Shown piece by piece: positions 1-5,560 of a DNA stretch of 5,635 nt (its first letter is position 1; the number at the start of each line of letters is the position of its first letter). A model generated the notes under the pieces. The model searched no databases and was not told the origin of the DNA. It saw nothing but the letters and a program-made list of their open reading frames with translations. Made by a program: the position numbers and the translations under genes. This stretch comes from Leucobacter sp. (lineage in GTDB: Bacteria > Actinomycetota > Actinomycetes > Actinomycetales > Microbacteriaceae): the NCBI GenBank assembly GCA_017990305.1, contig JAGNOB010000148.1, positions 1 through 5,635 on the forward strand. Reading direction: 5' to 3'.

Positions 1-2
1 CC

Positions 3-827
3 CAGTCCGCGGTATCGACCGCCGTGTCCCAGCTCGAGCGCGCGCTCGGTACGACGCTCTTCATCAGGCAGCACTCGAAGGGGCTCATCCTCACCACCGC
101 GGGTGAGTCACTGCTGCGCGACACTCAGCGCCTCTTCGGCCTGCTCTCCGAAACGATCGACACGATCCAGACCGACCGCGACGAGGTATCGGGCGAGATC
201 ACTCTCGCAAGCTTCCACACCCTCACCCCGTTTCTCATCCCCCCGCTCCTGCACCGGCTGCAGCAGCGCCACCCCGATCTGACAGTGTCGGTGCGGGAGG
301 GCGACTATGAGCAAAACCTCGCAGACCTGCGCGGCGGCAGGGCCGAGGTCGCGATCACGTACGCGCTGCGCGACGCCGACGGCATCGCCCAGCAGGTCGT
401 CGGCTGCGCGACTCCCTACGCTGCGCTCCACACCGACCACCCCCTCGCGAGTCGCTCAACGGTCTCACTCGAGGAGCTCAGCGCCGAGCCCTTCGTACTG
501 CTCGACCTTCCCGACAGCAACGAGTACTTCCTCAGCTTGTTCTCCGCCGCGGGCCTCACCCCGAAGCTTGCCTACCGCACCAAAAACTACGAGGCGGTCC
601 GATCCTTCGTCGCGATGGGGCTCGGGTTTTCGATCCTCAACCAGCGGCCACGCACCGAAGAGACCTACACAGGCAACCGCATCGCAACCGTTGAACTCAG
701 CGGGAAAGTGCGTAGCCTTGATGTCACCATCGCCTCGCTCGCACAGGTCGAGCAGACGGCCCGCGCCCGCGCGGTGAGCCTGGCGCTCGGCGAACTGCTG
801 AGCGAGTCCGCAGGCGCAGCACGCTAG
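3..827 (+). CDS. LysR-family transcriptional regulator, 5' truncated by window edge
   Basis: This is a DNA-binding regulator of the LysR family, which works in the cytoplasm as a ligand-responsive activator or repressor. The frame is open from base 3 and gives 274 residues; the true start and about 25-30 residues of the winged helix-turn-helix lie upstream of the window. The visible start, QSAVSTAVSQLERALGTTLF, is the recognition helix and wing of the LysR HTH. A linker helix follows. The effector domain starts near visible residue 63 (SGEITLASF) and ends with the family-like segment GLGFSILNQRP. It ends in TAG and is followed by a gap with a LysR-type operator and then a flavin oxidoreductase gene on the same strand, so that gene is the likely target (inference). 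The ligand cannot be told from the sequence. The family call is very secure. Confidence 0.95.
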   Translation, partial: QSAVSTAVSQLERALGTTLFIRQHSKGLILTTAGESLLRDTQRLFGLLSETIDTIQTDRDEVSGEITLASFHTLTPFLIPPLLHRLQQRHPDLTVSVREGDYEQNLADLRGGRAEVAITYALRDADGIAQQVVGCATPYAALHTDHPLASRSTVSLEELSAEPFVLLDLPDSNEYFLSLFSAAGLTPKLAYRTKNYEAVRSFVAMGLGFSILNQRPRTEETYTGNRIATVELSGKVRSLDVTIASLAQVEQTARARAVSLALGELLSESAGAAR

Positions 828-853
828 CGGGGCCACCACTTTCGCATGTCTTT

Positions 854-895
854 TTCCGATCCACTTTTTAAGTTGGATCGAAATTTCCGATCCAA
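854..895. promoter_or_regulatory. Triple-arm inverted repeat operator with LysR box
   Basis: Three copies of one motif occur in an AT-richer stretch: CGATCCA at 857-863, TTGGATCG at 873-880 in opposite orientation, and CGATCCAA at 888-895. Arms 1 and 2 form a 7-bp inverted repeat with a 10-base spacer. Arms 2 and 3 form a perfect 8-bp inverted repeat with a 7-base spacer. The second dyad contains ATC(877-879)-N9-GAT(889-891), so T878-N11-A890, the classic LysR recognition pattern, centred exactly on the dyad. Arms 1 and 3 point the same way and sit 31 bp apart, about three helical turns. Being between a LysR gene and an oxidoreductase gene, it is probably the operator of the latter, with possible autoregulation. 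The repeats are seen directly; the bound protein is inferred. Confidence 0.7.
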
Positions 896-914
896 TGCAC
901 CGGGAATGTGTATT
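885..914 (+). promoter_or_regulatory. Weak candidate promoter for the flavin oxidoreductase gene
   Basis: A possible -35 element TTCCGA (885-890) and -10 element TGTATT (909-914) are separated by 18 bases. They match the sigma-70-type consensus at only 3/6 and 4/6 positions. The -35 would lie inside the third operator arm and the LysR-box centre at 884 would fall near -37, where LysR activators commonly contact RNA polymerase. A transcript from here would carry a leader of roughly 130-140 bases. A weak promoter would fit an activator-dependent gene, but this is a tentative call. Confidence 0.25.
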
Positions 915-1041
915 GGCTTCGCCCCCTAACCCTGCGCTTTGCTAGGTGCGTCCGGGGTCGCCGTCCGCGCGATCCGGCAGGGGCCGGTGAAATGCGCGTT
1001 TGCGCTTCGACACGGGCCCGCCTTGACTCACTAACCCGAGC

Positions 1042-1048
1042 GGAGAAA
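1042..1048 (+). promoter_or_regulatory. Ribosome binding site fixing the oxidoreductase start at 1055
   Basis: GGAGAAA lies six bases upstream of the ATG at 1055-1057, a good Shine-Dalgarno spacing. The frame is open further upstream to GTG at 908, but that extension is arginine-rich and unlike any dinucleotide-binding N-terminus, whereas the 1055 start places the FAD-binding motif at residues 15-20 as expected. Confidence 0.8.
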
Positions 1049-1054
1049 CAACTT

Positions 1055-2368
1055 ATGTCAAGCCCAGAACTCGAGGCCACCGAGGTCCTCGTCGTTGGCG
1101 GCGGCCAGGCCGGAGTGGCAATGAGCGAACACCTCACCACCCGAGGCATCGCGCACATCGTCGTCGAGCGAAACCGCGTCGCCGAGAACTGGCGCTCCGC
1201 GCGCTGGGACTCACTCGTCGCAAACGGCCCCGCCTGGCACGATCGGTTCCCCAGCATGCGCTTCGACGGCGTGGCCGACGACGAATTCGCCCCGAAGGAG
1301 CGCGTCGCCGACTACCTCGAGCGCTACGCCGAACAGTTCTGCGCACCGATTCGCACCGGCGTCGAGGTGCGGTCGGTCACCCGCAACCCCGCGGGCGCGG
1401 GCTTCATCGCGCAAACCTCCGACGGCAACATTTCTGCCCGCTACGTTGTCGCGGCGACCGGCGCCTTCCAGCACCCGGCCATCCCGCCGATTGTCCCCGC
1501 CGATGTCGCGCTCACGCAGATCCACTCAAGCGACTACCGCAACCCCGAGCAGCTCCCCGCCGGCGGCGTGCTCGTCGTTGGCGCGGGCTCCTCCGGCGTA
1601 CAGATCGCAGCCGAACTGCGGCGCTCCGGCCGCGACGTCACGCTCGCCGTCGGGCCGCACGACCGGCCGCCGCAGCGCTACCGCGGGCGCGCATTCGTCT
1701 GGTGGCTCGGCACCCTCGGGCTCTGGCAGGCCGCAGCCCCGGCCGCGGGAAGCGAACACGTCACGATTGCCGTCAGCGGCGCAGACGGCGGCCACACCGT
1801 CGACTTCCGTGACCTCGCGGCCGACGGTATCAGGCTCGTGGGCCGCGCAAGCGGCTACGCCGACGGAACGCTCCGCTTCGACGGCGACCTCGCCGCGAAC
1901 ATCACCCGTGGCGACGAGAACTACCTCGCCACGCTCGCCGCCGCCGACGCGTACATCGCACGCAACGGGCTCGACCTTCCCGAGGAGCCGGAGGCGCACG
2001 TGCTCGGCCCTCTCCCTGCCGACGCGGTCACCCCGATCCGGGAGCTGAACATCGAGGAGGCCGGCATCACGTCGATCGTCTGGGCGACAGGCTTCCGCAG
2101 CGACTACTCGTGGCTCCAGGTCGACGCACTCGACGACCGGGGGCTCCCCCGGCACCAGCGCGGCGTCTCCTCAGAGCCCGGCGTATATTTCCTCGGCCTG
2201 CCGTGGCAGTCGAGCCGTGGCTCAACGTTTATCTGGGGCGTCTGGCACGACGCGAAGTACCTTGCCGACCAGATCGACATCCAGGGCAGCTACCTCGGAT
2301 ACGAGGGTGACGGGGTGCCGTGGAACTACACGCCGAAGCTGCGCGATCCCCAGCAGGCCAGCGCGTAA
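1055..2368 (+). CDS. Flavin-containing monooxygenase-like FAD/NAD(P)H oxidoreductase (CzcO/FMO type)
   Basis: This is a predicted cytosolic single-component flavoprotein of 437 residues, a usual length for bacterial FMO/CzcO-like enzymes, which use NAD(P)H and O2 to oxygenate small substrates. Residues 11-20 (VLVVGGGQAG) form the N-terminal FAD-binding GxGxxG fold. WDSL at 51-54, followed by W61 and FP at 65-66, is typical of the CzcO-like branch. ATG motifs occur at 134-136 and 344-346 (WATGF). The second GxGxxG (176-181, GAGSSG) should bind NAD(P)H. The FMO fingerprint FxGxxxHxxx(Y/F) is degenerate: H157 and Y161 are kept, but V151 and L153 replace F and G. The C-terminal segment VYFLGLPWQSSRGSTFIWGV is family-like. 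There is no signal peptide or membrane helix. It follows the LysR gene and its operator, suggesting regulated expression. The substrate is unknown; a non-oxygenating NAD(P)H oxidoreductase is possible. Confidence 0.9.
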   Translation: MSSPELEATEVLVVGGGQAGVAMSEHLTTRGIAHIVVERNRVAENWRSARWDSLVANGPAWHDRFPSMRFDGVADDEFAPKERVADYLERYAEQFCAPIRTGVEVRSVTRNPAGAGFIAQTSDGNISARYVVAATGAFQHPAIPPIVPADVALTQIHSSDYRNPEQLPAGGVLVVGAGSSGVQIAAELRRSGRDVTLAVGPHDRPPQRYRGRAFVWWLGTLGLWQAAAPAAGSEHVTIAVSGADGGHTVDFRDLAADGIRLVGRASGYADGTLRFDGDLAANITRGDENYLATLAAADAYIARNGLDLPEEPEAHVLGPLPADAVTPIRELNIEEAGITSIVWATGFRSDYSWLQVDALDDRGLPRHQRGVSSEPGVYFLGLPWQSSRGSTFIWGVWHDAKYLADQIDIQGSYLGYEGDGVPWNYTPKLRDPQQASA

Positions 2369-2377
2369 CTCGAACCA

Positions 2378-2408
2378 GGTGGGCGGCGCACGTACTGCGG
2401 CGCCCACC
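2378..2408. terminator. Strong hairpin just after the oxidoreductase stop codon
   Basis: A 13-bp stem, GGTGGGCGGCGCA (2378-2390) with TGCGGCGCCCACC (2396-2408), has one G-G mismatch and a five-base loop CGTAC. It begins 10 bases after the TAA of the oxidoreductase gene. No T-run follows on either strand, so it is not a canonical intrinsic terminator, but U-less hairpin terminators are reported in actinobacteria. Its place between convergent genes supports a terminator or 3'-end stabilising role. Confidence 0.65.
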
Positions 2409-2440
2409 GGCTCGATGTCTCCGTCGGGGCAGGCTCGCTG

Positions 2441-2492
2441 GAGTGGCCCCACTCATCTAGCCGAGACGCGCTGCGTCTTCGCTAGGCCACTC
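2441..2492. terminator. Nested hairpins, probable terminator for the minus-strand operon
   Basis: GAGTGGCC (2441-2448) pairs perfectly with GGCCACTC (2485-2492). Inside lies a second stem, CTAG(c)CGAGACGC (2457-2469) with GCGTCT(t)CGCTAG (2473-2485), having a three-base loop and one bulge on each side; the two stems share base 2485. GAGTGG (2441-2446) can instead pair with CCACTC (2449-2454). The region is 42 bases beyond the stop codon of the glycerate kinase gene, which is read toward it from the right. No T-run is present, so terminator function is inferred from structure and convergent position. Confidence 0.5.
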
Positions 2493-2495
2493 AAG

Positions 2496-2549
2496 CCCGC
2501 GACACTCAGCCCCCGATACTCAGCCCGCGATACTCAGCCCGCGGCGCTC
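2496..2549. repeat. 14-bp tandem repeats at the 3' end of the glycerate kinase gene
   Basis: Three head-to-tail 14-bp units are visible: CCCGCGACACTCAG (2496-2509), CCCCCGATACTCAG (2510-2523) and CCCGCGATACTCAG (2524-2537). They differ from each other at one or two positions. A fourth degenerate copy begins at 2538 (CCCGCGGCGCTC) inside the coding region. Unit 3 supplies the TGA stop of the glycerate kinase (2534-2536 read on the minus strand). Confidence 0.85.
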
Positions 2550-3700
2550 GCCCGTATGAGCGCCGCGGCGTGCGCCGCGGTCTCCGCGATGCGGCGCTCA
2601 GTGACCGCGACGAGTTCAGACAGGCTGGTGGGGCCGGGGGCGATCGAGAAGGCGGCGGTGACACCCGCCGCACGGCATGCGTCCGCGGACAGCTCGACCG
2701 CGCCCGCGATCACCACGAGCGGCGCGTCTGCCGGACGTGTGCGCGCGACGAGGTCAACGACCTTTCCGTTCACGGACTGACTGTCGAGCCGGCCCTCCCC
2801 CGAGAACACGATGTCGGCCCCCGCCATGAGTTCGGGGAGCCCGACAGCCTCGGAGACGAGATCCGCGCCCGCAACGACCTCGGCGCCGAGCAGCGCGACC
2901 GCGGTGAGGGGGATCCCGCCCGCCGCCCCGAAGCCGCCGCGCTGCGTGTACTCACTCGCTGGCAGCCCGTTCCTCCCGGCGAGCAGCGTCGCGAGCTGCT
3001 CGAGACCCGCATCGATGAGCGGAACGTCCTCGGGGGTCGCGCCCTTCTGCGGTCCAAATACGGCAGCGGCCCCCTCTGGCCCGCACAGCGGGAACCCGAC
3101 GTCGACCGCGATCCGCCACGCCGCCGCGAGTGCGCGCTGGTCGAGACCCGAGTCGTCGATCGCCGCGATCTCGCCGAGCCCACGTGCCCCCGGCACGACT
3201 TCGCGGCCCGCGGCGTCGAGGAACCGCACGCCGAGGGCGCGGAGGATCCCTGTGCCGCCCTCGTTCGTTGCGGATCCGCCGACGCTCAACAGGATCTCGC
3301 TGACACCGTGGTCGAGCGCGTCGAGCACGAGCTCACCGACGCCGAACGTGTCGGCGTCGAGCGGCCTGAGCGGCACGTCACTGACCCACGGCAGCCCGTT
3401 CGCCTCGGCAGCCTCGATCATCGCGGTCTGGCCGTCAGCGCTGATCCCGTAGCGCGCACGGCGCGGTCGGCCGATCGCGTCATGCACTTCGACCTCGCGC
3501 GCCTCCACGCCCCACACCGCGAGCAGCGCGTCAAGCGTCCCCTCGCCGCCGTCAGCGAGCGGAATGGCGCGGTAGTCGGCGGCGTCACCGTAGACCGAGC
3601 GAGCGCCAGCGAGCATCGCGTGCGCCGCGGCAGCAGCAGAGCAGCTGCCCTTGAACGAGTCGGGGGCTGCGATGATCAGGGGGCGCTTGCTCGCTTGCAT
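2534..3700 (-). CDS. glxK: Glycerate kinase, type I (GlxK/GarK family)
   Basis: This enzyme phosphorylates D-glycerate with ATP, probably to 2-phosphoglycerate as for GarK/GlxK, linking glyoxylate, tartronate and sugar-diacid breakdown to lower glycolysis. The 388-residue cytosolic protein has the family's usual length. Signatures in order are APDSFKGSCSA (12-22), PLADGGEG (47-54), FGVGEL (119-124), GGSATNEGGTGILRALG (141-157), VDVGFPLCGPEGAAAVFGPQKGA (199-221), GGFGAAGGIPL (255-265) and GEGRLDSQSVNGK (301-313). The ATG at 3700 is preferred: it gives the short N-terminus typical of the family, while GTG at 3727 lacks a ribosome binding site. A GAGG lies only three bases before the ATG, so initiation may be weak. 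It follows cdaR by 74 bases on the same strand, a sensible regulator-enzyme pair. Specificity between the 2- and 3-phosphate product is not proven by sequence. Confidence 0.95.
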   Translation of the reverse strand: MQASKRPLIIAAPDSFKGSCSAAAAAHAMLAGARSVYGDAADYRAIPLADGGEGTLDALLAVWGVEAREVEVHDAIGRPRRARYGISADGQTAMIEAAEANGLPWVSDVPLRPLDADTFGVGELVLDALDHGVSEILLSVGGSATNEGGTGILRALGVRFLDAAGREVVPGARGLGEIAAIDDSGLDQRALAAAWRIAVDVGFPLCGPEGAAAVFGPQKGATPEDVPLIDAGLEQLATLLAGRNGLPASEYTQRGGFGAAGGIPLTAVALLGAEVVAGADLVSEAVGLPELMAGADIVFSGEGRLDSQSVNGKVVDLVARTRPADAPLVVIAGAVELSADACRAAGVTAAFSIAPGPTSLSELVAVTERRIAETAAHAAALIRASAAG

Positions 3701-3725
3701 GCGCCTCAGCTTAGACGGGTTCCAC

Positions 3726-3751
3726 ACCGCACAACAGGTGCAAACCGCACC
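3726..3751. promoter_or_regulatory. Direct heptamer repeats and small hairpin between cdaR and glxK
   Basis: On the minus strand GTGCGGT occurs twice (3744-3750 and 3726-3732), 18 bp apart start to start. The first copy overlaps a 5-bp hairpin, GGTGC (3737-3741) with GCACC (3747-3751). The site lies 26 bases upstream of the glxK ATG, where a regulator-binding site or translational control element could act. The motifs are short and the region is GC-rich, so chance is a real alternative. Confidence 0.25.
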
Positions 3752-3774
3752 GCGGCGGGCCGAATGCGACGGCG

Positions 3775-4917
3775 CTACGGTGCGTTGTGCACCGGATCTG
3801 CCGTGCGATAGGCGAGCTCCTCTTCCGCGGCGAGCGCCAGCGCGAGAATCGCGGCGCGCTCCGGCACGCGCACGTCAAAGCCAGTGCGCTCGGCTATGGA
3901 TGCGAGCCGCCGCCGCACCGTGTTACGGTGCGCATACCCAGATCGTGACGCCTCGGCGGCGATCCCGGAGCCGAGATACGCCGTGAGCGTCTCACGCTCC
4001 CCCGACGTGACACCGTCGAGGAGCGAGGCAAGGTTCGCCACGACACCCTCCGGGAGGTGGGCAGCGACAAGCCTCAGCTGCAACGCACTCGCCGCCTGCA
4101 CCTCGCCGTCACCCGACCACAGCGCGGCCCTGGTCGACAGCGTGGCGAGTGTTCCGGCCGCGCTGGCGAGCTCGACGTCTTTCTCGACGATGGCGCTGTG
4201 GAGGATCGAAGCGCCGGGGAGGACAGCGGAGATCTGCCGGGCGATCTCCGCTGCCCTGTCGCCGGAGGTCGGGCGCACGCCGCTGACAAGGATCCACAGC
4301 ACCCCGCGAAGCGCACCGACAACCGAGCCCGCGCCCAGTTGCTGTCGGACCCGTGCGGCTGCGGTCGCATCGAGGCCGCCCGGCGCCCCAGCTGCTTCAA
4401 CGCCAGCAAGGAGCTGCCACGGCCCCGCGAGCGCTGGCGCGCGCCGCGCAAGCAGCCCTACCGCGTCCTGTGGCCGCGCTCCGTAGACGAGGCGCGCGAG
4501 CAGGTCGCGGTCGATTGCGTCACGTCGTGACTCACCCGCCAGCTCCGCTTCCCGCTCGAACAGCAGCCCGATCGTGAGCGCGAGCACCGGCGCGAGCGAG
4601 CGCACGTTCGCGGGTTCCCCCGTCACTCCGACGACGCCGATGACCGTGCCACGGTGCTCGAGCGGAAGGTTGACCCCGGCCTGCTCTCCCGCCCGAGCGG
4701 AGTCGGCCTCCACTGTCACGGTCGAGTTCGTCGCGGCGGCCTCGCGCGCACCTGGATGCAACGTGCCGACGCGGCTGGCATCGTTCGACGCGACAATCAC
4801 GCCGTACGCGTCCATGAGGTTCAGGTTCTCCTGCAGCGCCGGCGTTAACTCGTCGACGATCCGCTGCGCGAGCGCCGTGCTCAGGTGGACCCGCTGCGGC
4901 TGCGGCTCCGCGGTCAC
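3775..4917 (-). CDS. cdaR: CdaR-type sugar-diacid regulator (PucR/CdaR HTH)
   Basis: This is a transcription activator-like protein of the CdaR family; E. coli CdaR responds to glucarate, galactarate and glycerate and switches on their catabolic genes. The 380-residue protein matches the family's length. The diacid-recognition domain covers about residues 11-142: NLNLMDAYGVIVASNDASRV (31-50), GTLHPGA (51-57) and GVNLPLEHRGTVIGVVGVTG (81-100) followed by EP closely resemble E. coli CdaR. The middle region (about 150-270) is alanine-rich and poorly conserved. The C-terminal PucR-type HTH lies at about 308-364, with HRNTVRRRLASIAERTG at 330-346. The GTG start has GAGGT seven bases upstream, inside the Dabb gene, which ends only three bases before it, so translation is probably coupled. 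It precedes glycerate kinase, its likely target. The true ligand and whether it autoregulates the operon are unknown. Confidence 0.92.
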   Translation of the reverse strand: MTAEPQPQRVHLSTALAQRIVDELTPALQENLNLMDAYGVIVASNDASRVGTLHPGAREAAATNSTVTVEADSARAGEQAGVNLPLEHRGTVIGVVGVTGEPANVRSLAPVLALTIGLLFEREAELAGESRRDAIDRDLLARLVYGARPQDAVGLLARRAPALAGPWQLLAGVEAAGAPGGLDATAAARVRQQLGAGSVVGALRGVLWILVSGVRPTSGDRAAEIARQISAVLPGASILHSAIVEKDVELASAAGTLATLSTRAALWSGDGEVQAASALQLRLVAAHLPEGVVANLASLLDGVTSGERETLTAYLGSGIAAEASRSGYAHRNTVRRRLASIAERTGFDVRVPERAAILALALAAEEELAYRTADPVHNAP

Positions 4918-4920
4918 CGG

Positions 4921-5223
4921 TTAGACCTCGAAGTCGACCCCGGCGCGACCCGCGGAGCGCTCTTTCACGAGCGCCACGACCTCCAGGTGGTCCGGGTGGG
5001 TCGCGTAAACATCGAGCGCAGCCTGATCCTCGTGGTCGCTGACGAGCACAAGATCCCAGTTCGCATCTGCGTTGAGCTCGTTGAGGTGCACGTCGAGGGC
5101 GATGATTCCGGGCACGGTCGCCGGGAGTGTGCGCAGCGCCTCCGCGATCTCCGTCGCCTGCTGAGCGCGGACCTCAGCGGTCTCGCCGTTCATTTTCCAG
5201 CTCACAATGTGGCGCACAGCCAT
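4921..5223 (-). CDS. Dabb (stress-responsive alpha-beta barrel) family protein
   Basis: A 100-residue soluble protein of the Dabb family (dimeric ferredoxin-like alpha-beta barrel), whose members range from stress-induced proteins of unknown role to small cyclases and decarboxylases. Visible hallmarks are the N-terminal strand MAVRHIVSWKM with H5, the strand WDLVLVSDHED (56-66), and the helix motif YATHPDHLEVV (73-83) with Y73, H76, P77 and H79. The ATG at 5223 is fixed by AAGGAG (5229-5234) five bases upstream and by the position of the first strand; the longer in-frame extension has no family character. It lies 37 bases after the glutaredoxin-like gene and three bases before cdaR, so it is inside the operon. 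Its substrate and its link to glycerate metabolism are unknown. Confidence 0.9.
   Translation of the reverse strand: MAVRHIVSWKMNGETAEVRAQQATEIAEALRTLPATVPGIIALDVHLNELNADANWDLVLVSDHEDQAALDVYATHPDHLEVVALVKERSAGRAGVDFEV
4925..4929 (-). promoter_or_regulatory. cdaR ribosome binding site inside the Dabb gene
   Basis: GAGGT on the minus strand lies seven bases before the GTG start of cdaR and within the last codons of the Dabb gene. It supports the unusual GTG start and suggests that ribosomes finishing the Dabb gene help start cdaR translation. Confidence 0.75.
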
Positions 5224-5228
5224 GGTGT

Positions 5229-5234
5229 CTCCTT
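5229..5234 (-). promoter_or_regulatory. Strong ribosome binding site of the Dabb gene
   Basis: AAGGAG on the minus strand is five bases upstream of the ATG at 5221-5223. It is the best Shine-Dalgarno match in the window and decides between this start and the in-frame extension that would overlap the preceding gene. Confidence 0.85.
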
Positions 5235-5253
5235 TGATGCGGTGCAGGTGGGT

Positions 5254-5270
5254 GCGGCGCTCAACGCCGC
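5254..5270. other. Small GC hairpin over the glutaredoxin-like gene's stop
   Basis: GCGGCG (5254-5259) and CGCCGC (5265-5270) form a perfect 6-bp stem with a five-base loop that includes the TGA stop at 5261-5263. There is no T-run. It may be an mRNA stability or weak attenuation element, or simply chance in GC-rich DNA. Confidence 0.3.
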
Positions 5271-5554
5271 CAGAAAGAGGGCTTGGATCCGCGAGCGGCG
5301 CGGCGCACGGCCGCATCGAACTTCGCAGGGTCTATTCGCCAGATGGCGTGACGCTTCTCGCCGATGCGCACAACAGGAATCTCCTCCGAGTGCAGCCGGG
5401 CGAGCGCTTCATCCTCAAGAATGTTCAGCTCAGCGAGCTCGGTCGCGATGCCGTCGGCGGCAAGCTCCGACCGAACCTGCTCGATCGATGCGCGAGCGTC
5501 GTCACAGAGATGGCAGCCAGGCTTACCGATGAGAGTGATGCGTACGGGGTCCAC
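5261..5554 (-). CDS. Glutaredoxin-like (DUF836) thioredoxin-fold protein
   Basis: A 97-residue thioredoxin-fold protein of the glutaredoxin-like/DUF836 family common in actinobacteria, probably a cytosolic thiol-disulfide protein. The first strand VRITLIGKPG leads to the redox motif C14-H-L-C17 at the start of helix 1 (CHLCDDARASIEQV). The second strand is ATELAELNI (37-45), and the cis-proline motif EIPVVRIG (58-65, P60) completes the active site. The GTG start at 5554 is forced: an in-frame TAG lies four codons upstream (5564-5566) and no other start precedes the active site. No Shine-Dalgarno is visible, whereas a promoter-like pair ends exactly one base before the GTG, so a leaderless transcript is possible. 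It begins 21 bases after the end of an upstream gene on the same strand. Its partner protein and any role in the glycerate operon are unknown. Confidence 0.9.
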   Translation of the reverse strand: MDPVRITLIGKPGCHLCDDARASIEQVRSELAADGIATELAELNILEDEALARLHSEEIPVVRIGEKRHAIWRIDPAKFDAAVRRAARGSKPSFWRR

Positions 5555-5560
5555 GAGGTT

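Noticed and set aside
857..880. Intrinsic terminator of the LysR gene
   Set aside because: The T-run is in the loop, not after the stem, and the same motif recurs as a third arm, which fits an operator better.
1023..1028. TTGACT as a -35 element for the oxidoreductase gene
   Set aside because: No -10-like hexamer lies 16-19 bases downstream; that position overlaps the ribosome binding site.
896..1050. Riboswitch in the oxidoreductase leader
   Set aside because: I compared it by eye with FMN, SAM, TPP, cobalamin and glycine consensus motifs; only short fragments such as GGTGAAAT match and the conserved cores are missing.
908..1054. N-terminal extension of the oxidoreductase starting at GTG 908 or ATG 992
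   Set aside because: The added residues are arginine-rich with no family character, and the ATG at 1055 has a proper ribosome binding site and puts the FAD motif at the normal distance from the N-terminus.
992..1054. Possible actinobacterial leader peptide (MRVCASTRARLD...)
   Set aside because: It has no stop before the main start codon and is simply in frame with it; resemblance to known short cysteine-containing leader peptides is loose.
1526..2155. Minus-strand open frame opposite the oxidoreductase
   Set aside because: It lies within a well-supported coding region on the other strand, has no domain signature, and arises from G/C third-position bias.
3701..3727. GTG start of glycerate kinase at 3727
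   Set aside because: There is no ribosome binding site before it, the extra nine residues are not family-like, and it overlaps the GTGCGGT repeat.
2570..3811. Long plus-strand open frame opposite glycerate kinase
   Set aside because: It is antisense to a gene with all family signatures, is dominated by charged and arginine-rich composition typical of GC-rich shadow frames, and shows no recognisable domain.
5224..5316. Longer Dabb protein starting near 5316
   Set aside because: It would overlap the glutaredoxin-like gene by over 50 bases, and the strong AAGGAG at 5229-5234 clearly serves the ATG at 5223.
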